The notes under the pieces were generated by a model. That model ran no database searches. It was not told the DNA's origin and worked only from the letters and a program-made list of their open reading frames with translations. Made by a program: the position numbers and the translations under genes. 64,000 bases of DNA from Lineus longissimus (lineage: Eukaryota; Nemertea; Pilidiophora; Heteronemertea; Lineidae). Below, one piece after another: positions 12,101 to 27,100 of the stretch (within the stretch, counting starts at the first letter, position 1; each line of letters opens with the position of its first letter). The stretch lies in the NCBI RefSeq assembly GCF_910592395.1, contig NC_088313.1, positions 15,456,437 through 15,520,436 of the forward strand, read 5' to 3'.

Positions 12101-15100
12101 CATTTCGGAAAATATATCTCTAGGTAATGTTGTGAGTCTATTGTTGTTAATTGTTCTGAAACAAAAAATGAGCAAATAGGGTAAAACTAACTTTTTTTTT
12201 CATTGGCATAGGAGTAGAATCAAAATTTCCCACTGTTTTTATTCGTTTATGACCATCCATAGGACAAATTCCACATGGACCGTGGCTGGGCTGTTCCGTC
12301 GACATCCGAAGAGCCCACAGAATGTCTCCAAAGTGGGGCTCGCCAAGGAATGTTTCTTATGCTTAGGGCCGCCGGGGCTTATAGGCCTACTCCATCCCGC
12401 CCCTCCTTCCAAGCTCTGCTCCCACCCTCATACCCTAACCCTTACTTTAATTCACGCTCGAACCCAGACCAACTTGATGAAAGTTTCGCACTTACAAAAT
12501 TTCCATGTCTTTTAATCCCTTGATTGCTGCCTCTGTTATACACGTTAAATCATTATGGTCCAATTGTCTGAAAATAAGGAAAGGTTTTATTTAATGATTT
12601 TTTTGTGATGGACCATCTCCAATGCTGGTAGGACTCATTATCCTTCTGCATGTCTTATTGCATAAACTAGTGTGAGAAAGATGACTTGTGATTATTTAAG
12701 CCATGTGCTCAGTACGAGTGCAATATCCTGCTGGCGAGATAATTGAGTGAACATTTCATACGGAGACGAAAAAATTGATAATAGCACTCAGGAATGTGAA
12801 AAAAAGAAAGGAACCTCTTTCGAATTGGGCAATTGTGACCGCAATGGACTGCCACATCATACCCCAAATTACCCACGTGGAATTCTTTTTGCGCCAAAAT
12901 TATCGAAATAACAGTTTTTGCACCGAAATTAACAGGCTCAAGTTTCATTGTTTTCGCACCTTCATCGCTCGCCCATCCTGCCACCACGCGTAGTGTAGCT
13001 CTTGTAAAAATAGTCGGCTAATCTCGCATATAACAATGATAAGTTGTGCTATTCCAGCGAAAAATTCTCGAACATGATGTTCTCGAGTGATGCCTTCCCC
13101 ATGGTTGTGATACTGTTTGTTCTTCAGGCTCAGTGTTGCTAGAACTGATCTGGCCTTGGCAAATGATTCTGACAATTTTTCTAGACCCACATCGATGAAT
13201 TTAACCCGGATACCAATTTCAAAGATTTTGCACGCTTGTTTCCGATTGAGAAAATCTGATTCACTGGCCATTAAAGGCAGAGTCGTTTCTATTTTAGGAG
13301 ACAGTCGCTTCTGTCTCGTCTGAAATAATGTAAAACCGATCGATGTTTAAATGTACTTACAAATTTTTCAAGAGTGGTGCTCCCTTCAGCGTTTTTCTGC
13401 CGATTACTTTTAAATTGTTGAAACTCAGATCTCTAAAATTATAAGAAAGAAAAAACACATTAGTTCGTGGAAAAGTCTCCTGGTTGTGACTACTGGGTAT
13501 TGTGTATATGTCGGTATGATGATGTTCAGTCTGATCTGAGCTTTGGTATCCGTCCTTCTTTCAAAAAAAAAACTAACATTTGATAATTTGCCCATGGACA
13601 TTGTATGGAAGAGGAAAGTGAAAAAACGTTTGCGATATGTGTATAGGTTTTCGAACGCGACGACATACGAATACTTGTCTCCCACTTCTAGACTGAAGTA
13701 ACTCTAATAGTCAAGTACTTTAGCTGAATCTAAGTTGATTGTTTGAGGCTTGTACAATGATTGTGGTGTGGAGGAAAGATTTTAGGGCGCCATGCCTCCC
13801 AGAGGACAAACAAGTCTCTGTAATGATATACCACACATTTGCTCGCTGATTCTGAATTGGCAATTTGCCATTGGAAGAACCTATTTGGGTTGTCTCTAAT
13901 GCCATTTGCTCGCTGATTCTGAAATCGCAATTTGCCACTGGAGGAACCTATTTTGGGTTGTCTCAACGGCCATTTGCTGGCTGATTCCGAATTTACCTTT
14001 GCATGTGTCAACCTGTTTTACTTTGGATTGTCTCAACGGCCATTTGCTTGCTGATATCGAATTCGCCAGTTAGGCAACCTTAAGCGTTATCTCCATATCA
14101 AACAGATAGTGCACCCTGGCCTCATCACTCCTTGACCCGAGGACATTTTGAAATATACGTTCTCGACTCCTCTCACAAAAGCATTCAATGAAAATGCAAA
14201 CTCCTCAACTGGAGTGCAGGGGGAATTGGCGCCAACGGGCAGTGGTCTCTGGTGGAACACTATACATAAAGACTCGTGCTGAACCCTTGATGTTACCTAC
14301 ACCTTCAGAAGACTGGCTCCAGTGAGTCAATGATGTCACCATGAAGAGGTGAGAAGTGTCAAATCTTTTATAATAGTGTCATTGTTCTTGTTTTATCGAA
14401 GTCCTCAGAGGTTGAGAACACTCTTAATTCTAGTGTTTACTCCATGCATTATACCTCGCAATTTGAGATAGAAATCCTTCTGTTCAATAATGTTCCGGAT
14501 GTTTAACTTTTATTGTCATGTATATAGTTTTTTATCACGTCTGAATGTATCGGATATTCGCAAGAAAACGGATCTTCATCCCTTTGGCTGTTCATAATTC
14601 AACATTGCGGCGGCCGTGGTTTTGATGCCCAAAGTTAATCAACTCACCACCGTTTCTTGCCCTCAGACTCCTAACACCTTTCCCTGGAACCATCACTATA
14701 AGCTCAGCATAACATTTACTTTGACTCACGTATCTTGGCCGATTTGCTTCTCCTTTGTATTGGTCAGATGGGTGTTGATATCTTACAATCTAATATTAAT
14801 GGGTTCGAATGGCTGTCAATACGCTGTGATGATTGGACTGTCATTTGAGATGGCCATCGATGACAAAAGAATAAACGGGCGAGGGGAAATACCAGCAACT
14901 TAACCTCGGATTGTGTTTCGGGATCTCCTACCAATAACGAGGAACCCCTATGTCAGTCGGACAAGTGGCGGAGACAACGTGGATAAAAAACATCAAAGAA
15001 TTCAACAGTGGCCTCACCACCACAACTTATCCTGCCCCCCCCCCCCCCCAGAACCTACTCATACAAAACATCAAGAACGGTAAAGTGGTACAATCGTGAA

Positions 15101-18100
15101 GATACAGTACTTTTTTGTCTTCACATCGCAATATTATCGACGAGTTATTCATACAAAACATCACACACTGCACTAGTTCGTCATATGGCAGTATCTCCTT
15201 CCATTAGATGTACCTTGTTATAACCACTTCAAGTCCATTTTTCATTCCACAAGCCTATTATAGTTTCCGTCGAGACTTCTACAAGGAAGATATCTCAGTT
15301 CATCAGAGTACAATTGGTCAGATGATAGCAATCTTTGGCCACAATAGCCCATAATTACCCCATTACGGCTTTTGTTGGCCCTTGAAACAGTATATCCTTT
15401 CGGAACCACTGTCACTGTCTCATGGCGCCTTGGCCATCCTTGCCATTCTTAGGCAGAGATGACTGGGGTAGACTCAGTCAGAGTAAATATATAAAAATGT
15501 TTCATTTACAGGAACTTCTTTATTGTCAATGCTTTGAAAGTCATGGCGCCAATTTTCCATTTACAAGTTTTTCTTCAGATTCTGTGTGCAATTCTGAAAG
15601 ATAAGAATTGAAATGGAACTGGTCGACTGAAACATTTTTCTGGGGCGCCCACGTAACATTGGGGGCTATGACTTGTCAAGACTACCCTAAAAACGCCCCT
15701 TCAATCAAGGAGGTTGTCTGGGATCGAGTGAAAATGGCCAGCAGCTCAAGATAAAACAACACAACAAAAAGAAAGATGACGCTTGCCTAACAAAAAGCAT
15801 GCCGAATTCCCGTCGCTGGCATCGGTCTTTATAGCCTCTTCTCAGCAGACGTGAGTGTGAGACGTGACTTCTGACAAGGGCGACCAAGACGCCCTGCATG
15901 CAAAAAGGACGCTCATCAGAGCTTCTGACATAGGAGAACACACTGACCTTCCAAGGGGAATATCGCCACAAGATAAAAATCGAAGTGGTAAAATACTTCA
16001 GCAAATAACAACAAAATAACAGAATGTCTTCCAAAGCTGTTAAAATTCTTCAAAAAACAGAGGTGCCTGACGAAGCCGGTATCACTTTAGCCGAGTGTCA
16101 TCTGCAGACGGCGAACAATAAAAGGCGAAATAAACAAAATTACCAGAATTCTTTGATATCTGGGAGCTTCTTTTATGGTTTGCAAGAGATCAGTTCAACG
16201 CAATGTTGTTTCACGTATTGTAAAACTATAGTCTATCGTAGTTAAATGTTGATTTTGGCGTTCCTGGTTTCAACGGAGTTGCCCTGTGTTAGAATAAAGT
16301 GATAAAGTATTAGGATGACAACCAAACATGCCAAAAGGGCTAACTTTCTTTTTTTTCTCAAATACATTTAGGTCATTAGGATCGTTGCGACAAGTATACA
16401 GTTCAACCTGTCAACACTGAGTAAATGTTGTCGTTACCATATGTAACCTCACAAAGGATGTCCCCTAAAATTAGCTGCCTGTCGTATGGTAACAGGAATT
16501 TTTAATTTTGAAGATTTTTATCGGTGAAAGTCAAAAGTTCAGCCATTCTTTGATGACAGGGGTTACATCTGTAAACACGAACTGTACATTGTATGGTTGT
16601 GAAGTGTGTTTATGTGCAATGTTACGGGTGTCAAAATGGCTTTTCTTCTGGCTCCGCTGAAGAATTGAATAGGGCTTGTCCAGAAACCTTCTCTAAACTG
16701 TTAAGCATTCGGACCTTTAATGCCAGGTGATAATTCCGATGCATCATATATATACATGTGTATATATCAAATCTAAAGAGTGTGCACAACTTCGTCGAAT
16801 TCATCTCCTTGTGTTCAGATAGATGGACAGCTATGTTTGAAGAATGAAGCCATTAATTCGGCGATTTCTGACCCTCGTATTAACGGAATCGTGTGATTCT
16901 AGTTCCTATGGTCATGGTTCGTCAGTGAAACATTACAGGTCATCTTTTTACAAACGTATACGATCACGGATGTCCGCAACTTTTATGTAATTATGTTATT
17001 ATCTCAGCGCTCCAGTCTCCAGTCTCTCCAGTTAGACCTGCGATTATCACGAAGTTTCCAAAAAATTACAACTATAGCACAATGATAACCTATACGTTTA
17101 GTCAGTTGGTGGTAACAAGAAACATAAAATCATTCAAGAAAATTGTTTTTCGGCGCCTTCCAGGTCAACTCTTTTCAATTGAGCAACAATGGACAAGAGA
17201 CAACTCGATCAGATAACAACTTGAGGATGTTTCGCAAAACGAATGTTCTTTGGAAATCTGATATAACAAGGAACACGGTCGGGGTCTTTTCCACGTTCTT
17301 TTATGATGCGGGACCATCTTGCCCGGAGATTTTTAGGCATTCGCAGCCACCACCGTATTCTGAACTATCGGAGGTATTACCTGACGTTCATAAGTTGTAT
17401 ACCGTACGGCTTGACAGTCATTGGCTTTACAAAGTTTCTTTATGTGCTGTGTTGTACTCTAGAATTGTCATATGATCATTGCTGGTCGACAGCGTTCCTT
17501 CGTAACTTTGCAACAACCATTTGCACATCCATCTTCGTATTATTGAGTATAATTTTGGGGGCATTTATTGGCCTATTGATCCACCCACGAGGTGTTGCTC
17601 AGTTCTAATCCTTCCTTTTCGTCTTTCGCTCATCACACAAACGCCTTCGCACCACTTTATTCCCCAGATTGTTTTCCATCATCATTCTCATAGATTCAAT
17701 CGTGCTTTCGTGAAATCTGATATATTTTGAGTTAGCTAACGAAGTTTGATCGTTACCTTCTGAATCACTCTCATTTTCGCTGAGTCAGCGTAATTCCGGT
17801 GGGAGAGGTTTTTCATTGGCAATGAAAACGTGCCATTTCTATGATGAACAAGTTTACGTTATGTGCAACAACTTTCAAAAGTATTCATGTGAAATTGGCC
17901 AAAACAAAGTACATTATGTGATGCAAGTAATTAGACTCAATGCATTGGTTATCACAGCCAACGTATGGTGAAATGCACAACCAACGCGCGCAGTTGCTTT
18001 ATGCTTGATTTGTTGTAGGGTGTCGCGTGTGTTGAGTGCAACCTGGCGGAGGAGGGATTTTTTGCTGGTTGTTGCTGATGTGGGGCTGGCGCGTGTTCCA

Positions 18101-21100
18101 TCTACAGCTGGAGATAGGAATGTCTTGGTAAGAGTGCAATGGTACCAGGTGACATGGAAAAGACTATTTGCTTTTGAATTTGAATAACTCTGGAAATATG
18201 TGCTGACTACCAGGTATAAAGTAACGTATAATGGCTTCGAACTGGCCAACGACGGCGCCATTCTCAAAGAAGGGTCTTGTTTTTGTTGGTGGGTCATGTT
18301 GTTTTACTTCAGTCAACTGGCTCGAAGCGATGCCCTGACCACGGTTTGATCCCAAGAGAGGGCGGCCCGTTTGACCAGGGAGTGTGTCCGCGACAGGTGT
18401 ACCCAAAGCGTGCCTTATGGTAGATGTAACATTATGTACCAGGTCTTCAGCTCAATGGAACACAGTCCTTTGCTAGTCACAACCAATTAGAGGTAGTTTT
18501 TTCTCATCTGCGAACCTTACTGAAAGGTTATCTTTTGTGTAATGGTGTCATTACCTGTTGTCTGGTAATCGTAGGATTGTTGAGGGAAAAATTTGGGTTA
18601 CGATTACTTAGCGAATCTAAGTGATTCTTGCACCGAATGACAGAGCTTATATCGAGATTACAGGACACCTCCCTTAGGATATTCTTTAGTATAATGTACC
18701 AATGACGCCCTAAAATAGGGGCCGATATGCCTTGTATAGACAGCAACTCATATACTCGTGGGACGCATGCCAGCACTCCCAAAAATACGAAAAATAAATA
18801 CAAAATGCTATAGTGTACAACATTCTCAAAGCGCTTTACACTTCTCCTCGGTCTATCGTGATACCTTCCGATTGAACCTGAACGAGATGAGCTGCACAAT
18901 CTGCGTTACAACATGAGCATTCGCCTGGGTTGATCCTTAAGTGGGACCTCATGACCACTAGTCACTGAGAGACACCATGCATCGCGGGTCCCAGCAGATT
19001 TACTAAACCACGTTTCTCTTCTTTCACCAGACGTCCCCTTGTACACAGTACTGTATATCAGAATTTCAAAAGGATAACCTGATGACTTACTACAACAAGC
19101 CGTCCTCTTGAACTGTCATGAATGGCCATTCATCTGAGTACATCTTGGTTCAGCCCCAGTGACAGTGAGGTATGCGAAATGGCCAGCACTGAAGAAATCA
19201 TCAACGTTATTTTTTCACTTTGCCATGCGAATTTGGCCTGTATTCTCAAACCGTCCTAAATACGTTTAGCAGTCGTGTAGACCACAATGAAATATCGAAG
19301 AGCGAACATGACCATTCTAAGGAAAGTTTTATCACGAATATCTCATTTATTTGTACTTTTTATGAAAGGTTTTGTGATAAATAGTGACTGAATGCATTTG
19401 CTTAGTTCCGCGTATGAAGGGGTGAGGACAGGGTAACCTTTTTAATAGCTTGTATGCGCGGCTACAACAATACTGTTCATCCTTTGAATCTCATTTTTTC
19501 TCCGTAATCAGTTAAAATATCCCTTGTGCTCTCGTTCATTTTAGTTTTTAATACTCCGGTACCACCAAAGGGGACCTTGCCAGACTATACCTTGTCGTCT
19601 GGGCAGTCAAATGGACGTCGATGATCAACCCGCAAAGTATCCGAGGAATTCGAACTTAATTGGATAAGAATAAACCACTTGAGAAGTCCACCAACTGTAT
19701 CTTAGAGCACTAGACGGCTAGAAACGCGGCCTGGTCATTGTTGGTTGTGGTACTCGCCATGGGTCACGAAATGTCGAGGAGGATGACTGGTACTTAGCTG
19801 CCATCATGGTAAGACCATTTGGCAAGGGAACATGCACAATGTAACTGTCCATCTTACGTAAGCCATGACATATAAATATCAACGCTGTTAGAGAGGACGG
19901 TGTCGTGCAATACATATTAACTTAGTGGATAAAAGCTCATATTCAGTAAGTTCTCTAAAATGATGTGTTTTTTTGTGATGGCGTTATTTTGACCTTACGG
20001 ACCTAAGCACAGCCAAAGATTGTTTATCTATCAACATTACCATCCAAAAATAGTGAAAACATTCCTGCAAACAACATACTTTACGCCCAATCAACACATC
20101 GAGGACATCTTAAGTTCAGATTCACCTGCCTTGGTTCCCACAGACACCTCTCACTGAATCATCCAAGGATGAAATGTCGCTTTTATGAGTTAGTTGTTGC
20201 TCTCCCTTTGGCTGCCCAATTTCACTATTGAATGCCAGTGCGCCAGTCTTCGCCTTCCTTGGCAAACTGCTCGCGCGATCGCATGGTAAGGTGCTCAGTG
20301 CATGGTCGCAATCGATGACGACTAAGGAATTCCTGTGTGTCGTAACTAACCCGTTAAGGAGCAGTTGATTGAGACAATAAAATGACTAACGACGTCCTTA
20401 ATGGACATGTTTGGCTCATTCTGAACGTCCAGTGATATCCGCTGCGTCGTAACCTGAAGGGCAACGCACACGGGCGATTTATTTTTAGGGGCAATCGTCG
20501 GACTGACTAAAAATGTCCAAAATTCGCCTTTTCAAACCGTCCTCCAGAGTGGCCTGCCTCCGCGCCTTGAGTCACTGTGTACTTCAGTTTGTAAAGTTCG
20601 AGCTCAGGGGTTTGCTGAATGAATAAGTAAAGACTGAAATAACAAGAAAATCAAGAGAAACAAATCTGATTGGAATCACCGACGGGACACGAACCCATGA
20701 TTGCTTGATCACAGGACTGAGCCATCGGCTCTGTCACGCTGAGCGAGAGCTTTTTTCTATCCTCATATTATAAATAAGTATATTCCTACATCATCTATCC
20801 AACCGTCTTAAACCAAATGGCCAAACATATCATGCCGAATTTTCATCAGTTCAGCAGATATCAATGGCGAACATAACGGTATATTTATACCAGCCATGCG
20901 TGCTGAAGTCAAGCATGTATTGTAAAGTTTATACACTACATCAATTTTGTATTCGTCTTGTGTGTTCGATGGGCGATCGATTGAACATAACCAATCCTTC
21001 ACATTATCCATGAACGGATTCTTCAAAAGAAGAGCCATAGAATTTAATTTTGATCGAGGAGAATCAAAATAAGTGTCCCACTCATCTATAGGCTGGTGAA

Positions 21101-24100
21101 ATTTGATACTCAACCAATTATTGGCAAGTAAGTCACTATTCCACGTGACTATTCACACACGAGTTTTAGCATTTTGCGGCGATGTCCGCAATCAAATCGC
21201 TACTATCAACAGTGTTCATAATAGCCTGTCAGTAGGTAAGGATTGATTGAAAAAGCGTTCGAAATATCCATGTAGGTGACGAAACTATCATTTGCCAGAT
21301 AGCACTGATGGAGGGAATGTTTTGATAACCGGTCTCGAATAATGATCAATGAATCAAAGTCTGGTGCAACTGAGGAGCTGCCTTTGACATAGACTGAAAA
21401 CCATTCTCGACTAGCCCTATTAACATCTGACAATATCCAAAGCCGGTTGGAGGTCCCAGTCTACCTTCAAGAGCGGGCAGGTCGAAACTGAGAGAACCCA
21501 AAGCCATCGGACCGCTAGCCAAAATCGGCGAATTACTAAGGTCTGTCGTGTCATCATCGTGTCATATCTTCGCCAACGACGACCTTTTCAAGACGAACGA
21601 CACTGTAATCGGTAACCCTAATACGCCTTTTGCCTTTGTAAAGTTTAAGAGAAATATGAAAATAACAAGATGCTGCAAAAAGCGTGACCGGTAAGCATAA
21701 CACCGAATCAACATCTAAAACGGAAGTGCCGCAACAGGTCAATGGGAAAATGCCCTGTGGAATCATGCATTTATGGGCACATTTGATGATCATTCATGAT
21801 TTGACAACTTATTACTCACACGCTGCGTTCGGCAATTTCTTGTCGATATCAAAGCCCGCGAGAATATGTATGTCTCGTGAAACTGCTTGTTGATGGCCAT
21901 GATTGAACACGCGTTGCCTGTACAGCGTAGATTCTGTGGTAATCGACAGGCGTGTGAAAATATCTGATTAATTGCCAATCACATGTTTCTTAGAACTTTT
22001 TCTAACCTGTTATCGTTAGTGAGGTATTTACCACTTAAGTCCTGCAGAATCTCAGCGGCGAAGTCCTGTGATTGGTTGACTGACCGAAGCAGTCTTGCAG
22101 AAAAACAAAACTATGCTTCTGGTTAATTGGCACGCCGATTTATCGGCGTTCCTCGTCAAGAGACTTAATGCAAACTACGAACAACACGATAAAAGCGGAT
22201 ATGTACATCACATTTTGTATTTTTTCTGATGGTCTGCGTTTGTCCCCCAAGTGCGACCGGCACAGCCTGAGTAGACTGGTACCTCGGGCGATGAGACGGA
22301 GTTAATTACAGCATTTAGTCGTATGCCAAAGGAAATGATACAGAATGTCATTTGGGGAATACGACCAGTTTTCTTTCTCAAAACGAAAGGAAAATCCATA
22401 ACTATCATATTCTCCATCAAACAGCTCCATTCATCAACCATAAGCCCTGGATTTCCCCAGGCCCAACTGGTCGATAATTGCTGATTGGTTTCCATCGCGT
22501 CTCGATCACTGCGCCGCGATTATTAGATCTGGTAATTGTTGACCAGAAATCCGGCGGTTAATTTAGCGTCCTGCCCTGCGGTTAAGAAGCCGTAGCAAAG
22601 ATATATGTATACGTTTGCCTAATAATGGCCAATATCATAGGATCGCGAAGTAATCACGTACCAATTAATGTTCCGATACATCTCAATTGAGATCCTGTTC
22701 TGATACTTGCTATTGCTTTATAAGTTTGCACCCCGCGTAATATTTTGCCGATCCATCTTTCGTTTGCGTCCCAATGACAAGGGCAGTGGTGATTTGTTGA
22801 CGGCGAAAGGTTCTGAGTTCTGACCGAGGTTTACCCCCGACAGTGTTTTAAACTATTTTTGAGCTAGAAAGAACCTTCGCCATGTAAACAGGATAAACTG
22901 ACGACTCCGGGACTCGCGAGACTTAGACAGATCTAAAAAGACGTCAAGAGTATCAGTGCTTCCGGGCATGCGCAATCGTTGAGTGTTACCACCCTGACCA
23001 AAGAGATCCGATCATTTAGCAACATCTCCAGGGCTCGGGTATCTAACTTTGATCAGACGATGATAAGTTTATTATGTGCCGTAAGCAATTTACTGGGAGC
23101 AGTTGTTCAAATAAACACCAAGAAAAGCGAAATGATGTAGAAAAGAATGTCTAATGCTCTCGATCTATTGCTAAGCAAGGATTGAAGAGCATGTGGCTAA
23201 TACAGCAATTGGCTGTTTTTCACCAAGTGATGTTGATTGACGACGCTTACGGCAACAACAAATAAGCAGACCACCTTTGCGATGCATCGTATCAACATGT
23301 TGGCGAGGGAAAATACTTTTTGCTTGAAAAATATCTGCAACCATAAGTGGGTAACGCTAACATCAGTTATTTGCGACTCAAATTAATCCAGAGTAAGTGA
23401 ATTCGGTCGTATTGACACCATGTTCTCTCGTCCAGTTAACTGTACCTGCAAAATTATGGACAGAATTTCCAAGAATGACTGGTTATATACCAATATTTTT
23501 ACTGGTGCTCGGTGTTGATCCATGACCATTTTGATAACCCGACGTCTAGGGTTTCAGTCATCATCGCTCGTGATTTATTTACATTGCTTTCAATATGCCA
23601 ATATCCGCGCTCATCTATCATGGGACCTCGTGCCAACACTAGCTAAATGGATCGACCAAAGCAGTTGTTAGGTACAAGTTTCGCTGATCACTGTCAGAAC
23701 AGCAAATGCACAGTACAGTAAAACTCCTTGCTTTGCTTGGTTTACCACTGTGCATCGCAATCATAATCTCCATTATGACTTCAATGTCCCACACCCTTAT
23801 CTAACCTTTCCACAGAGAAACGCGTTAAACTGCTCTGGGTGTCTCTAGGATATCACAAGGTTGATAGGGTGACTCAGGTCTTGATAAAATAAAGTGGTTG
23901 ATTATGCTTCTGCATGACCACGCTATCCAAGGTGACGGCACTGGCTGATGGAATGGTCATGTTCGCCGAGAACCCAAGATAAGACAATCTCTGAAAGAGG
24001 TCTGAGAGGGCACGGCGGATTCCAGTAGCAGAGGTGATGGTGATTGGGCTTATAGGAAGGTTGTGGGAAGTTCATTGGCTGTACATGGTCGTCGAAGGGC

Positions 24101-27100
24101 TCAAATATCGCTTGGAAAGGAAACAGTGTCCGAAAATTGACCAGAAGTATTTGGTCGGTCCAGCATTCGTCAGGAAACGCCCAAGAACACATGGCGATAG
24201 TTGATGCATTAGGATGAGACACACGTCAAAGCAATCGTCACAACCAAACAGTGAAACTGCCTACAGAAAGTGATTGCAACGGCTTAGCAGGAAACAGCTG
24301 CACATCATATGTACCAAATAGTAGTTCAACCTTCGACGCGGAATAAAGTTTGAACTGTGACATCTGAAAAATCTGAAGTGCTGAATGAAACTCAAATAAA
24401 GCTCCAGACACCACGAGATGGCAACCAATATGCAACCCAGCAAAAGCTAACAAGAAATCAATAAGGTTCTCCACCTCAGTGCAACCTTACATTCAATTGG
24501 GGATGACTCGAGTTTACGCAAAGGTGAAGAATGTTACGCGGTGGTAAGAGCTTGCCATCAACATTACGTGACAACCATCACTCCAAAGGATGCAAAGAGC
24601 GGAGATTCAATGGAGATGTGTCGACTCAGACATGTCAGAGAGGATCTCTTTCCAGTTTGATGTGATTCTTATTTTATGCTGTGATGTTTTTTATATCACA
24701 ATGTAGTTCCCTCTGTTCTACACCCAAAGGGATGTCTCCCCTTTGTTCTACCAAAATGATGTCAACTTGTTTAGAAATGTAGGTGATCGACCTCGCTACT
24801 GTACCTCGGTGTTACAAAGCGTGAGGTGCCAAAAACGTGCGGGAGATCAGACTAACATCGTTAAGCTATCTTCACCACCATCGTGACCGAGCACCAAAAC
24901 TGTTTGCAATAAAATTGGACAGGGGATATTATTTTATTACCGGGTACTCACAGTAAGATATCATGCATGAAATACCTTGACACCATCCAATCGAAAATAG
25001 ATCATGGCAATATCATAATGGTATCGACAACCACTCATTATTTTGACATTTTCTTCGCTTGAATGGCGTCAAAAGTAATCTGACTTAGAACTTGGTTTCA
25101 ACTTGGGTTCACTGGAATGGAGTGCAGATGGAAAGCTGTTGTGCGACGTCCACATGAAAAATTGGCAATTTAGGATGTCCTGAAATGCAATCGCCTCTGA
25201 TCTCTGAGGTAAAGCATCGAAACAGACTTCAGATATTTTGGCTCCATAAGGAATAGTTTGATGTCTAGCAAATGATTAAAAAAGCCTTCTTTATCGTTTC
25301 GATATCCTATTTGTTAAGAGGTTTAGGTAGAATGCTTCATCATTATTCGCATCCACGAACACCGCATGTCCGGTTATTGAAACCTACTACTGCAGGCTGT
25401 ATTGTGATTATGAAAATGATTAAATCTGACGCCAGAAGAACAACAAGAATATTATTTTTATAAGAAAGAAACACAACAAGACATGCCAACCTCTCTGGGT
25501 TCAGAATGAGAAACAGCGAAACTATGGGGTGGGAAAAGTACTTTCTATTCGTTGATGCGAATAATGATTAATCGAAATAGCCATTACATGTACGTTCTTT
25601 GAAAGATCTATTTGATGTATCGCTGCGCCAATATGACCAGGTTCAACACACATGTGTTCAGAGTTGTTTGGGCAAAATATCGCACTCTACCAACCAACCA
25701 ACCTCGACAATTACGCTCGTCCGCAGACTGCGACTTAATGTCCCGCTTGATAGAATAGTCAGAGGGATGTATTGAAGAGAAGAGAATTGGGTATGAAACC
25801 TGTCAGGCCCCAATAGAGGCAGTAGACCCGACCGACAGTTGAGAGGATTCGCTCGGTGCACTCAAAGGGACCATGAAAGTACAGATCTTATCAGCAGACA
25901 CATTTAACATATTCCTACATGGCCAACTAGACCCAAATAATGGCTATTAGGACCATGTTTACTCGAGGCCTTATTTAAACTGGGGTCAAAAGTCGGGGGG
26001 AGGGCAACCTTGCCTAACATTATCATCGGCCATTATTATCCCACTTTCATTACTTTTTCCTTTAGAACCCAAAGTGGTACTAGAGTCCTAGAGAATGAAT
26101 AGGACCTGTCAAGTGATGTTTTTACTATCGCTTCCCAAAGCAAAAAGCAATAAGCAGGAGAAGGAAGAATTTGCTAAGCTTTTGAAGTACCCTAACTGAT
26201 TGGGCATACACAATCCATGTTGTGTCTGAAGCTTATGACCCTTTGACATTTTTGTTGGTCGCGTTCACCTGTTTTGGTAGGCTATTCTATTGTGTCTTTT
26301 TTCTATACATGTGTTTAAACAACCTGTTTAATTCTGAAATAAGACTAACACAGCAAATATTTTTTAAACACTATTTAAACTTTCAGACTATAGAATGGTT
26401 GTACGAACTGTTGACAGCACAAAATGTTTTACAGGTCGAATAAATAACCACAAGAACACGAAAAATGCCAATAATGTTATGTCTCAGTCGGGCTACTGCA
26501 GAGCAACTTTAAGTTCATTTGACGGTACCTGGCCTTGAGAGATCACCAAATACTCTCTCTTCCACTCTGTTGGGTATGGAAGTGTTGCATTTTCATGTTT
26601 CAGATGTTTTCTGGTCCCAAAGAAGCAATCTGAATGCAACAATATCAAATAACCGCGTCCTTGAAATCATTGATACAACATACGGTGTATTTTGATGTTC
26701 ATGAGATAGCCATCACACTGCCAAAGGCATGAATCGACTTTCACAAAACCAACCACAAGAAACCATTTCCAATCAAACCGCAGACGGAACGACCAGTGCC
26801 AAAGAATCAAATGGCTTTCAGTTTCACAAACCGACGTCTACTCCACAGACGACATGACAGGTCTAGCTGCCAGTGAACTTGGATACGTCCAAGTGTGCAC
26901 ACAGTCTTCAAGACGAAATTCAATATTTTAAGATGAGCACCTATTCGTTGACGATACTAAACAGACATGCCGGCTAAAAGCCCCTGTTTACAAACCCCAT
27001 TCAGGAAACAATTTTCCTTGAGAGCTTTGAAGTTTGGTGCAAACAAAAATGAAGTTTCGCATTGACTGGGCACGCTGCGAAAATTTGACATGGACGCCAT

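Noticed and set aside
17914-18297. 127-codon minus-strand open frame
   Set aside because: No signal peptide, domain or splice context, and an overlapping frame on the other strand is equally open.
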